Numbered from the stretch's first letter, positions 9,304 to 16,718 are shown. The stretch: DNA of 64,000 nucleotides from Chrysogorgia sp. JL179-B06 (GCA_035772405.1 JAYKKM010000228.1:1303501-1367500), one strand, 5' to 3'. Numbers and translations are program-made. Notes: generated from the letters alone by a model not told the origin.

Positions 9304-9876
9304 TTATACTACACTTGTTTTTTTTTTCTTAACCCACTCGTTGTAATAACGATCGCTACTTTCACACCATCCCAGCTTTGGGTACACCACCCCAAACAAA
9401 TTGTCGTCAAACTTCTCTTTCACCTTTCCGTCTTTGAGGTCTGACACCTTCTCAAGTGTCTCGACTCGCCTTCTATGACACAACCTAATAATGTAGTATC
9501 CATATCTGCTGACGTTTCTACCCTTTATCAAATTGCGTGAGTACAACACATTGACAACTTTCAAGAAGTCTTCTTTTATTGACTCAAGATGCTCGAACCT
9601 CACAACGTTCCGTAGTCTCCTTCCCATCCACCAAGACCGCTTGTGAACGCTTTTTAGTCGTGTGAGTCTCATGTCACTATAACTCTGAGTGTAACCCCAT
9701 TCGATGTCGCCACACTTTGGACATGCGTACCCACCGCACTCGGTCGCGTTTTTCACAACGTTGCAATCCGAGCAGTGGTAAAGCCCGAAGATACCTCCAC
9801 ACTCAATTTGTGTTTCATTCGCGATCTCATCAATTGTGTAACCGTAGCTCATCTGCTTCATAAGTTTGTCCATCAC
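9304..9876 (-). CDS. Zinc-ribbon protein, possible VLTF3-like late transcription factor
   Basis: The 190-aa product has four paired cysteines: CSDC near residue 35 and CPKC near residue 53, forming a zinc ribbon. A basic, aromatic middle follows (VHKRSWWMGRRLRNVVRF) and then RYGYYIIRLCHRRRVE. The layout (zinc ribbon, K-R-aromatic segment, C-terminal helical part) resembles the A2L/VLTF3 late transcription factors of large DNA viruses, but the match is weak by eye. It is transcribed with PolB, 11 bp upstream of it, and starts after CTAGTATAAGTG. Alternative: a generic DNA-binding zinc protein. Confidence 0.6.
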   Translation of the reverse strand: MMDKLMKQMSYGYTIDEIANETQIECGGIFGLYHCSDCNVVKNATECGGYACPKCGDIEWGYTQSYSDMRLTRLKSVHKRSWWMGRRLRNVVRFEHLESIKEDFLKVVNVLYSRNLIKGRNVSRYGYYIIRLCHRRRVETLEKVSDLKDGKVKEKFDDNLFGVVYPKLGWCESSDRYYNEWVKKKKTSVV

Positions 9877-9900
9877 TTATACTAGGTAGACATTTTTTTT

Positions 9901-10053
9901 TTATCGAGTGAGTACCCACGTCAGTATTCCACTACCCAAACCTAACGCGCCAACAAACAACAATTGGTATTCCTTCATTTCCGCACTCGGTTGGTAGTAA
10001 TCCGCAATCTTCGGACTCTCAGTGAACACTCGACCGCTGTAGTGAATGGTCAT
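9901..10053 (-). CDS. Small membrane protein, 50 aa
   Basis: This short open frame begins at ATG 10053 and shares the TAATG overlap with the stop of the upstream gene (10053-10319), a classic reinitiation arrangement. It has about 28 polar residues (MTIHYSGRVFTESPKIADYY) and then one hydrophobic segment (LLFVGALGLGSGILTWVL) ending with Arg. The size and single C-terminal membrane span fit a small virion membrane or accessory protein. I do not recognise a family. Confidence 0.6.
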   Translation of the reverse strand: MTIHYSGRVFTESPKIADYYQPSAEMKEYQLLFVGALGLGSGILTWVLTR

Positions 10054-10319
10054 TACGCTTTAAGTTCTTCCAACGCATGATTTGTGTCATTGATGTCAGC
10101 ATTAGCGTCTGAGAGCTGTTGTCGCAAGCGCTGAATCTGATCTTTTTTAGCGATTTCATTTTCATACCACACTTCTTTTGCGCTGGCTAATTGTTCCAAC
10201 GCATGGTTGTGTCTTTTCATCTCAGCTTCATAGCCCGTGTGATTAAACTTCGAGAACATAAAGCCAGCGCCTGCAAAAGCCACTGCATTAAAAATCCCTC
10301 CAGCCACAACACTCACCAT
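10053..10319 (-). CDS. Small membrane/coiled-coil protein, 88 aa
   Basis: The N-terminus is hydrophobic (VSVVAGGIFNAVAFAGAGFMF), acting as a signal anchor or membrane span. The rest is a charged helix with heptad-like spacing (EQLASAKEVWYENEIAKKDQ, LRQQLSDANADIND) that should form a coiled coil. It sits in a run of four tiny minus-strand genes with 0-5 bp spacing. The likely role is an oligomeric membrane-bound particle component. This is inferred from layout only. Confidence 0.65.
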   Translation of the reverse strand: MVSVVAGGIFNAVAFAGAGFMFSKFNHTGYEAEMKRHNHALEQLASAKEVWYENEIAKKDQIQRLRQQLSDANADINDTNHALEELKA

Positions 10320-10323
10320 TAAC

Positions 10324-10560
10324 TTACATTGATTTGAATGGATCTGTCGGTATCCACTTTTTCGATTGCATCCATTTTACTAACAGCGTTCCTGCACCAA
10401 CAGCTGCAGCAAGTTTCACTGTACCTTTCACTGTCTCTGGTGTTCCCAATGGTTCCTCCAAAGCCTTTTTCGAAACCATACTCACCACCACAGCACCAGT
10501 CGTAACAAGTAGCGCGTCGTACAATTCGTTCATGAGTTCTTTTCGATCGATCGCAGCCAT
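10324..10560 (-). CDS. Small membrane protein, 78 aa
   Basis: I place the start at the third Met (10560), because it has the GTATATG context shared with other late-type genes of the element. Two upstream ATGs (10572, 10566) add only four residues. The product MAAIDRKELMNELYDALL.. has two hydrophobic stretches (ALLVTTGAVVVSMVS and AAAVGAGTLLVKW). Its upstream sequence CACATGATAATGTAT resembles that of the 10927 gene (CACGTGATAGTGTAT), so both may share a promoter type. No family assigned. Confidence 0.65.
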   Translation of the reverse strand: MAAIDRKELMNELYDALLVTTGAVVVSMVSKKALEEPLGTPETVKGTVKLAAAVGAGTLLVKWMQSKKWIPTDPFKSM

Positions 10561-10678
10561 ATACATTATCATGTGTTTTGTTCAAGAATCAAATGTGTCT
10601 AATGTTGGGCGACAAGTTCTATGACTTTCTGACGCGGGTGCTGCTGCAGTGCTCGCGGGTGTTTCTTTTTTTTCACTG

Positions 10679-10927
10679 CTAATTGTGTACCACATGCAGC
10701 GAAGCAGCAGCAATGATAACACCAAATGTCCCAACAATATAACCATAGCTCCACTCGCTACCCTGTTCTTCATTGACTATCATCTCACGCATTTTCTTTT
10801 CTTTCGCAGCTCTCGATATCTCAGCCAACTTTTTACCAGCAGCGACACGCTTTGGGTCCTTCACCTTAACACTTTTCACGTCAGCCGTGATCTTAGCGTC
10901 AACAGCCGTCTGTGAGTCTTCAACCAT
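10679..10927 (-). CDS. Small basic protein with C-terminal membrane span, 82 aa
   Basis: The first 60 residues are highly charged (VKVKDPKRVAAGKKLAEISR, AAKEKKMREMIVNEEQ). The last 22 form a hydrophobic anchor (GYIVGTFGVIIAAASL). It is a tail-anchored or type II small protein. It is the first gene of the leftward block and faces the 11059 gene across a 131-bp divergent control region with CTCACAG repeats. Confidence 0.65.
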   Translation of the reverse strand: MVEDSQTAVDAKITADVKSVKVKDPKRVAAGKKLAEISRAAKEKKMREMIVNEEQGSEWSYGYIVGTFGVIIAAASLHVVHN

Positions 10928-10953
10928 CTAATACACTATCACGTGTTATCTTA

Positions 10954-11006
10954 CTCACAGTTGACCTCACAGTTGTCTCACAGTTGACCTCACAGGTGTC
11001 TCACAG
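10954..11006. promoter_or_regulatory. Array of five CTCACAG boxes in a divergent promoter region
   Basis: CTCACAG occurs at 10954, 10966, 10977, 10989 and 11000, so spacing alternates 12, 11, 12, 11 bp, about one helical turn. It lies between the leftward block of small proteins and the rightward 11059/TK pair. Regular spacing of identical boxes suggests a cooperative protein-binding site. The role is inferred. Confidence 0.65.
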
Positions 11007-11041
11007 CTCCAGACCAAACGCACTAAAAAATTAGGCTTTCT

Positions 11042-11058
11042 CTCTGGAGGTATAGTAT
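11042..11058 (+). promoter_or_regulatory. Early-type promoter motif before the 230-aa gene
   Basis: TCTCTGGAGGTATAGTA lies directly before the ATG at 11059. The same 17 bp occur before the TK gene (11761-11777). A near match, ATGGAGGAGTATAGTA, precedes the BRO-N gene on the minus strand (13199-13213 region). Shared sequence before otherwise unrelated genes argues for a promoter element. Confidence 0.75.
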
Positions 11059-11751
11059 ATGACTCAAGCCCGAGAGGTTAGCGAAGCAGATCTTGTCTAC
11101 TTGCGGAGAGAAGACTTTATCAACGTGCCTATCCCACAAGACGCCTCTGGACCCGACGTCTTAAAAGAGTACTTGTCAATCTACACATTGTTCGACCCCT
11201 CAGACGAAGGGTTGCTAGCGCGACATAGTTCTAAGATTTACTTTACGAAGGCTGTCCACATCGCTTGGATCAATCTTGAAGAAGATAGAGCCAACGAGCT
11301 TGCTGACAGCTTAGCTGGCAAAATCCCTGCGCGGTGTTACTCACCATTCAAATACCTCATGTTAGCAGGTGGTGTCTACTTGAACAACCCTCGTGAGTCC
11401 ACCGCTACATTACTCGGTAATTTCCTCGAAGTGTTCGTAGCGACCTTTCTATGGAAACCATGCCCAACCAAAATCAAAGCGTGGTTAGAGCTCGCCGCGA
11501 ACCGCGACGTTAACGCTTGTGTGGCGGGGTGTTACGATATAGTGAGTGCGGACGGCATCGACGACCACATAAGGTCATCTATCCACCAGTATTCTATGAG
11601 TGGTGTAGAGTCGTACACGTGCTACCCATGCGATATGGACATCTGTAGCCTAATGCATCACTTGAGACATGAGAGCTCGCAGTCCCATCTTAAAAACTTA
11701 GAGCTTCAGCGGATATTTAACAACGAACGACGGTTTCCACCACCACAATAA
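11059..11751 (+). CDS. Unknown 230-aa protein
   Basis: I do not recognise this protein. It is soluble, has no signal peptide or clear membrane span, and contains several cysteines and histidines late in the chain (VAGCYDIV, YTCYPCDMDICSLMHHLRH) that could bind a metal. It has the same upstream motif as the thymidine kinase 30 bp downstream, so the two are probably expressed together at the time of DNA replication. The ORF is open end to end, which argues for selection. Confidence 0.75.
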   Translation: MTQAREVSEADLVYLRREDFINVPIPQDASGPDVLKEYLSIYTLFDPSDEGLLARHSSKIYFTKAVHIAWINLEEDRANELADSLAGKIPARCYSPFKYLMLAGGVYLNNPRESTATLLGNFLEVFVATFLWKPCPTKIKAWLELAANRDVNACVAGCYDIVSADGIDDHIRSSIHQYSMSGVESYTCYPCDMDICSLMHHLRHESSQSHLKNLELQRIFNNERRFPPPQ

Positions 11752-11760
11752 AAAAAATAT

Positions 11761-11777
11761 TTCTCTGGAGGTATAGT
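11761..11777 (+). promoter_or_regulatory. Early-type promoter motif before thymidine kinase
   Basis: TTCTCTGGAGGTATAGTAACC precedes the ATG at 11782. The core TCTCTGGAGGTATAGTA is identical to that at 11042-11058, in sequence and distance to the start codon within a few bases. Confidence 0.75.
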
Positions 11778-11781
11778 AACC

Positions 11782-12354
11782 ATGAAGAAAGTTGGTAAAC
11801 TAGAAATCGTGATTGGTCCCATGTTTGCGGGAAAAACGACAGAGACTCTTCGTAGGTTAGTCGCGTTAAGTAAATCAGGGCTCAAAGTCCTTTACATGAA
11901 CAACGCGGGTGACACCCGACGAACTGACCACACGTTCTCCACGCATCGTCAGACCATTGTTGTCGGGTCAGACAGTTTACCTGCAAAGTTAATCACCAAC
12001 CTTCCAAGTTGCGATGAATTGACTGACATCGATGCCATTGGTATTGATGAAGGTCATTGGTACTCTGATCTACTCCCAGTTATTCGCGACTGCATTAAAG
12101 CTGGCATTCACGTCATTATTTGTGGTCTCATAGCAACGGAGCACTTAAAAAGACTTGGTGAGCTCGACACACTGTTCTCAGTAGCAGACGACATCACCTT
12201 TCTAAAAGCGTATTGCGCCGTTTGTCGTGACACTTACGGAGCAACTGTTGAAGCGCCATTCAGTTGGAGACACAATCCAGGACCATCGTTTGTTGGTGGC
12301 GCTGAGCAATACCGCGCGGTGTGCAGACGTCACCATCCTTCGACACAAAATTAA
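11782..12354 (+). CDS. tk: Thymidine kinase (type II, zinc-containing)
   Basis: The 190-aa enzyme phosphorylates thymidine to dTMP to feed DNA synthesis. The order of type II motifs is complete: P-loop GPMFAGKTTETLRR near residue 13; Walker B/Mg site DAIGIDEGHW; CAVCRDTYGATV with the first zinc Cys pair; the substrate lasso VGGAEQYRAVCRRHH with the second Cys/His pair. The usual IDEGQFF box reads IDEGHWY here. Length fits the family (about 190-200 aa). It shares a promoter motif with the gene before it and ends tail to tail with the BRO-N gene 121 bp away. A TK is common in large DNA viruses but is not a Polinton core gene. Confidence 0.93.
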   Translation: MKKVGKLEIVIGPMFAGKTTETLRRLVALSKSGLKVLYMNNAGDTRRTDHTFSTHRQTIVVGSDSLPAKLITNLPSCDELTDIDAIGIDEGHWYSDLLPVIRDCIKAGIHVIICGLIATEHLKRLGELDTLFSVADDITFLKAYCAVCRDTYGATVEAPFSWRHNPGPSFVGGAEQYRAVCRRHHPSTQN

Positions 12355-12475
12355 GGACGTTCTCAACACGTCCCACTTTTTTAAATTTAGACATTGGACA
12401 CATGAAGCGCCCAATGTCATAGAGAAAACATTTGAAGTCAGTAATGTCGCACACAGTCGGTACGTCGCTTTACTT

Positions 12476-13198
12476 TTAAAATTTACGAACACACTGGGAA
12501 GTGTCGAAGTATTTTATTATTGTGGTAATAGCGTCGTCGTATGAGTCACACAACAATGTTAGATGTCCAGCAGATTTGTACCTGAGCAACAGAGAGTCCT
12601 GCTCTTTGGATGTCTTACCTGTGCCACCTGGGTTCTTGAACTCAATCACGAGTCCGGTGTGCTGTCGGTTTGCATTGGCAATAATTAAATCAGGCGTTCC
12701 ACGTTGGTAACCTTTTTTCCACGAGTTTATTCTTTTACTTGAAGTGTCTTGATTTTCACCAAGCCCAGCTATCAAAATATTTTCTGGATAGTGTTTCCTA
12801 AGAAAATCAACGACTTTCGTGTGAAGATCGAACTCAGTGATCATCTTGAACTGGTTGTGTTTGAGACCGACGTCAGCTACACCCTTTCTAATGCTTGGTA
12901 AGACTTCTGAGTGCATCCACTTTCCAAAGTGTCTCGCACGCTCCATTTTACTTGAGAACGCCAATGAGTAGACCCCAAGTTCGTTGATAAATAGAGCTTG
13001 TGGGCTTGACCTCAACATAGGTGTCAAATCACCACCTTTTATTTTACAGCCAGATTCAACGTGGTCACGTATTGCATCTTTTGGTCGAGCGTAACCTATA
13101 GCGCTTGCGACGTCTTTCGCTTTGAACCACACATCACCGTTGCTCATAACCGTTGTGATTTGATGACTGTCAAAGTCGAGTAGTTGAAGTGTGGTCAT
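12476..13198 (-). CDS. BRO-N domain fused to a VRR-NUC/PD-(D/E)XK-like nuclease
   Basis: Residues about 10-110 match the BRO N-terminal DNA-binding domain (VWFKAKDVASAIGYARPKDA, FINELGVYSLAFSSKMERAR, FGKWMHSEVLPSIRKG). Residues about 165-225 look like a VRR-NUC-type nuclease core: GTPDLIIANANR, LVIEFKNPGGTGK (E-x-K), KEQDSLLLRYKSAGH. Catalytic D, E, K and a downstream Q are in the expected order. Between them is a helical linker. The start is preceded by TATGGAGGAGTATAGTA, the early-type motif. Likely role: sequence-specific DNA binding with cleavage, in replication or defence. The exact function is not known. Confidence 0.85.
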   Translation of the reverse strand: MTTLQLLDFDSHQITTVMSNGDVWFKAKDVASAIGYARPKDAIRDHVESGCKIKGGDLTPMLRSSPQALFINELGVYSLAFSSKMERARHFGKWMHSEVLPSIRKGVADVGLKHNQFKMITEFDLHTKVVDFLRKHYPENILIAGLGENQDTSSKRINSWKKGYQRGTPDLIIANANRQHTGLVIEFKNPGGTGKTSKEQDSLLLRYKSAGHLTLLCDSYDDAITTIIKYFDTSQCVRKF

Positions 13199-13221
13199 TA
13201 CTATACTCCTCCATAAAAAAA

Positions 13222-13377
13222 CTACACAGTGGTGTGGTGTGCTTCTCCGTCGTTAGGGTCTCTAAAGATTTGGTTTGTTGTGTACCAACGCATCCGATGT
13301 GTTTTAACACTCGATTTACTACGTCGCCGTCTGAAAAAGTTTCTCACACTACAAACCAGCTTTCTGAACCAACCCAT
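13222..13377 (-). CDS. Short basic protein, 51 aa (probable)
   Basis: This short frame starts ATGGGT in the late-type context TATAATG at 13377 and stops at 13222, just before the promoter of the BRO-N gene. The product begins MGWFRKLVCSVRNFFRRRRS: a Gly at position 2 (possible N-myristoylation), an amphipathic basic helix and an Arg cluster. It fills the only gap in the minus-strand late cluster. Without homologues its reality rests on start context and fit. Confidence 0.45.
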   Translation of the reverse strand: MGWFRKLVCSVRNFFRRRRSKSSVKTHRMRWYTTNQIFRDPNDGEAHHTTV

Positions 13378-13412
13378 TATAACATAAGGCGTGTCTACAC
13401 TATGCGTGTTTC

Positions 13413-13622
13413 TTATGGCACTGATGGTGTTACTATGTCGTCTGGTTCTTCCGGAGGTAGTAAAATAGGTTCACCGTAAGTCTTTCTTGACCTCAGACCA
13501 ATTTCAGCGTGGAGCTCAAGACTCACATCACCACGACCAAATGACCCACCAGCTTTGAACATGTGATCAGTCGTCTTATTTATCTTATACACTTCACGTT
13601 CTTTTGAGATACATGCTCCCAT
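13413..13622 (-). CDS. Small MGACIS protein, 69 aa, probable lipid-anchored
   Basis: The N-terminus MGACISKE fits the myristoylation pattern (Gly2, Ser6) with a Cys available for palmitoylation. There is no membrane span. The start at 13622 is preceded by TAAATG formed with the stop of the upstream gene (1-bp spacing). It is the distal member of the 13.4-16.0 kb late cluster. Probably a membrane-apposed particle or assembly protein, as inferred from the anchor motif. Confidence 0.65.
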   Translation of the reverse strand: MGACISKEREVYKINKTTDHMFKAGGSFGRGDVSLELHAEIGLRSRKTYGEPILLPPEEPDDIVTPSVP

Positions 13623-14566
13623 TTACTTTATACCATATTCCTTCATCGTTTCTCCACCCATGATTATGATGTCTCGGTTTGTCATGTAACCACTCACGAT
13701 TTTCACGCCGTAGAATTCTATCAACGATGGGTACGCATAAGGTGCGAGTGGTATTCTTGGTCGGTGTATTCCAAAAATTGTTCCATAAGGCGTGCCTATC
13801 TTTTTCATATTTGCTATGAAGTCTGAATCGGTTGACTTGATGTTGTTGACTCTGACGTGTGAGTTGTCCATTTGCCAGTGTATTGATATCATATGCATTT
13901 TGGTGAGGTCAACACCACTCGGAATAGTGCATATGCTCTCCATTGCTGGGATGCTACCACCATACGCGAGTCCATTAGCCATACCAGTCTTGTACCCTAT
14001 GAACTTATCCCACTGACCGTCGTCGTTTGATATAATTGTCTCCCAATTTGATCCAGCGGTTCTCATAGGTAGTCGCACCACAACAAAAATAGAGAGATCA
14101 CACCATTGCATACTGGGGCATGGATACCTGACTCAAGTGGGAGTGGTGTTAACACAGGGGATAGAAAACTATGGCCTGCACCGTTGATGCCAATAATAGG
14201 ACCATAGGTTGAGTTGTTTTGCACTAATTTACTTGTTTCACCAATGGCTTTCACTTTGTTTGAACCATTGGTGTGAAATTCCACGTTTTTCAAGGCGTGT
14301 GTGCTAACGTTGAAGTCGAGCACAACATTATAGGACTGGCTCTTGAGGAAACCTGATAGTAGTTGCTCTAGAGTTCTTTTGTTGATGGCGTCTGAGTCAT
14401 CGACTGGGTCTGCTACGTTTTTTATCGCTGAGCCTTGCATGTCTATGAGTCCAGACATCCTTCCGCCGGTCGCACTTAATTTGGGATCTTCGTCCAGATG
14501 TCTTTTCGTTCTCTTTAGTATTTTATCGTGAGGGTCGTCAGACTCATACCCATAGTTTAGACTCAT
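13623..14566 (-). CDS. Fibre-like/receptor-binding-type protein, split by a frameshift
   Basis: Two overlapping frames (14063-14566 and 13623-14111) make one gene. The first part has the collar-like signature LIDMQGSAIKNVADPVDDSD followed by AINKRTLEQLL, very like the trimerising shaft start of phage tail fibres. The second part is a beta-rich, Gly-rich distal domain (GLAYGGSIPAMESICTIPSG, HMISIHWQMDNSHVRVNN). The frames change at a run of five T (about 14083). That is either a decay mutation, a sequencing indel, or slippage. It lies after a membrane-anchored gene, consistent with a surface structure. I call it fibre-like by motif only. Confidence 0.7.
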
Positions 14567-14568
14567 TA

Positions 14569-15321
14569 CTACTTCAAGGTGTATTTGGTTAGTAGATAGC
14601 CAGAGACTGCTGAGAACCCTAACACTATCGCTAGCGTCGTCGTGTCTGACTTACTTGTGGTGGTGGTAGTGTGTGCTATTTGATTGGTCACTGTTTTCTT
14701 CACGGGTGGTACTACTAAGTTAGTCACCACATTTTCTTGGTGGACTTTTTTAGCTATAGTCGTTGGTGTTGTTGCATTCAAGCGAGTGTTCACTCCAAAT
14801 CTCATGGACTCCGTGGCAATCTTTAATAAGTTGTTGTACCCAGCGATTTTATTCTTGAGTATCACCACATTACTTGGCATCAACCATGTACTTGGCGACA
14901 CTGCAAGATTTTGGACAACGTTGGTGTCTCTAATCGATTTATTCATGTTGAGAATCCATGTCGACACGTCGTAGTTGATAACGCTGTCAGCAAACAACTT
15001 TCGGAATTCTTGTTGGGTCTCTAGACTTCCTGCAGAACCACCAACGACTGACACACGTGTTCTCGCTTGTGCACCAAGTGTGGAGTACACAAAGGCTTCT
15101 ATGCTTTGATTTAGATATTGTAGTCCAATGTTGGTGAAGCCGTCTGACAATCGCGCGACATATCGTTTATAATCGTTCTGAACGTCGTTGAGTGTGTACA
15201 CTCTGGATTCGCCTAGAGTGCCATCGCTAAGAACTTTACTCTGGTAGTAGTGTTTTCTGGGGATTTTGGAAATCTTACCATACAATTTGGAAGCGTTGAA
15301 CTCTCTACTTATTGACTTCAT
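14569..15321 (-). CDS. Membrane-anchored protein of the late cluster, about 250 aa
   Basis: I take the start as the ATG at 15321 (MKSISREFNASK). An in-frame GTG further upstream is less likely. The body is mixed alpha/beta. A Thr-rich, low-complexity stalk (HTTTTTSKSDTTT) near residue 225 precedes a C-terminal membrane span (LAIVLGFSAVSGYLL). It overlaps the upstream gene by 17 bp in another frame and is 2 bp from the fibre-like gene. A stalk plus anchor next to a fibre-like gene suggests a virion surface protein. No family was recognised. Confidence 0.7.
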   Translation of the reverse strand: MKSISREFNASKLYGKISKIPRKHYYQSKVLSDGTLGESRVYTLNDVQNDYKRYVARLSDGFTNIGLQYLNQSIEAFVYSTLGAQARTRVSVVGGSAGSLETQQEFRKLFADSVINYDVSTWILNMNKSIRDTNVVQNLAVSPSTWLMPSNVVILKNKIAGYNNLLKIATESMRFGVNTRLNATTPTTIAKKVHQENVVTNLVVPPVKKTVTNQIAHTTTTTSKSDTTTLAIVLGFSAVSGYLLTKYTLK

Positions 15322-15988
15322 GCATGGTCTCGCCACCCTCCATTCTTCTGAGAAGTCTTCTAGTGGTGAAGTACAAATGAAACCTCATCACACTTGTGAC
15401 CACAGGGTGAACTTCTTGTGACACTGACAAATGTTGCAATGAAACACCACAACAGAAACTCGCACAATACGTCGCAAACACAACACGATAGTAAGATTCG
15501 TTGTCATCCCACGTTGACATGGTCTTTGACGTGGTGATTTGTAAGGTTGGTAGCTTCGACATGAAGTAACTATTTTGGTTAACAAAGACTTTGAAGTTAT
15601 TCACTGGATAATTTAACACGTTTTCCGTTGGGTAGCCGTCCCAAAGCCCCCAGTGGTTCTTATGACCTTTTGGCAGTTGTTGGATAGTTCCACCGCCTTG
15701 CCATATTATTGGGAACTTACTATTGTGTAGCCACTTCCACATGTTCTTATCATTTTTGAAGGTTGCGCTGGTTATGTCTGTGCTGAGGATGTCGTTGTTT
15801 CTGAAGTACACGTCGACACCTAGGATCTTACCATCTTGCGAAATATTTGGATAGAACTCGAATTTGCTTAAAGTAGCGTGGGGGTACTTTTTGATGAGGT
15901 CTGCCTTTGCGTCGTGTGTAGCCTTCGATGTGTTCGCCATCGCACGTTCGTAGTACTTTCCATAGTAATTGTGAAGGGCTTTCTGCAT
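15305..15988 (-). CDS. Unknown late-cluster protein, 227 aa
   Basis: The frame is open and starts in a TATTATATGC context opposite the divergent minor capsid gene. The N-terminal half is polar and aromatic (KYPHATLSKFEFYPNISQDG, WKWLHNSKFPIIWQGGG, HWGLWDGYPTENVLNYP). The C-terminal quarter is cysteine-containing and basic (ATYCASFCCGVS, RRLLRRMEGG). I see no catalytic triad of an adenain-type protease. Function unknown. The position as first gene of the leftward late block suggests a structural or assembly role. Confidence 0.7.
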   Translation of the reverse strand: MQKALHNYYGKYYERAMANTSKATHDAKADLIKKYPHATLSKFEFYPNISQDGKILGVDVYFRNNDILSTDITSATFKNDKNMWKWLHNSKFPIIWQGGGTIQQLPKGHKNHWGLWDGYPTENVLNYPVNNFKVFVNQNSYFMSKLPTLQITTSKTMSTWDDNESYYRVVFATYCASFCCGVSLQHLSVSQEVHPVVTSVMRFHLYFTTRRLLRRMEGGETMHEVNK

Positions 15989-16012
15989 ATAATATACTGT
16001 ATGTTATACATA
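15989..16012. promoter_or_regulatory. 24-bp bidirectional late-type promoter region
   Basis: Only ATAATATACTGTATGTTATACATA separates the divergent start codons at 15988 (-) and 16013 (+). It is A/T-only except for two short steps and places TATAT/ATAATG on both sides. So short a divergent spacer means that the promoter elements must be very close to, or include, the start codons. Confidence 0.6.
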
Positions 16013-16713
16013 ATGCGAAAGTTGACAGTGCTCATTGAAGGCGCAGAAAAAGTTGTGTCCTTTGACAACGCAATAATGATCATACACGATAACCCATACA
16101 TTATGGTCAAGACAGCCACTGTGTTTTGGGACTACCATAACACGACAAATGACGACAGCATTCAGGTCTTCACGCTGGATGACTCTAGGGTTGGCTCTTT
16201 TAAAAAGATTAAAGTGGGTGAAGGGTACTTTAGCTTCGACGCACTAGTCAAAGTCTTAAAACTAGAGTCTAACGAGCGTAAGGTGAATCTTGAGATAGAG
16301 AAACTGACACCCACAGGCAAATGTAGGGTTAAGGTTAGTAGCTCAGCTGTGTTAGACACCCTTGGGCCTCTACTTGGTTTCGCGAGGGGTGAGGTGATTC
16401 AGAACGACTTACAGTGGCACACTAGCCCAAACGAGGTCGACATGTATAGAGGCCTGAAGTACATAGAAGTTTCGTGTGACGTTGTTGAAACGGAGAGCAA
16501 TGTGGGTATTGATGGGAAGCGTAGCGATGTGATCACAACGTTACCAATACCCACCGAGCAGTCTTTGAAGGGGTCAGTATACAACGTCATGTAGACATTG
16601 AGTCCAAGGTGAGTATTAAAAAAGGTGTTTACTCAAGTATGACGTTTCGTGTCAAACCAAATAACGACGATCTTAAAATTGGCGCGGTGCTATTGGAACT
16701 GTATGTAGTGTGA
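16013..16713 (+). CDS. Minor capsid (penton-type, jelly-roll) candidate, frameshifted near its 3' end
   Basis: I choose the ATG at 16013 in ATAATG context. A longer in-frame extension to 15878 overlaps the opposing gene. The frame ends at 16594, but homologous-looking sequence continues in the frame ending at 16713. The region LLGFARGEVIQNDLQW, then YRGLKYIEVSCDVVE and later TTLPIP matches the C-terminal pattern of proteins I know from cnidarian Polinton-type elements, thought to be penton-like. The frame change lies just before 16594. The break removes about the last 40 residues from the upstream frame. Confidence in function is moderate. Confidence 0.65.
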
Positions 16714-16718
16714 ATTAT

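Noticed and set aside
15388..15585. 65-aa minus-strand ORF overlapping the 227-aa gene
   Set aside because: It is in another frame of a better supported gene and has an R/C-rich composition typical of shadows.
15305..15988. Adenain-like protease
   Set aside because: A GHKNHWGLWDG segment looked like a His box, but no matching Q...C pair with correct spacing was found.
15878..16012. N-terminal extension of the minor capsid candidate
   Set aside because: The extension overlaps the divergent gene and the promoter spacer. Its sequence is unlike the rest, and the ATG at 16013 has the late-type context.
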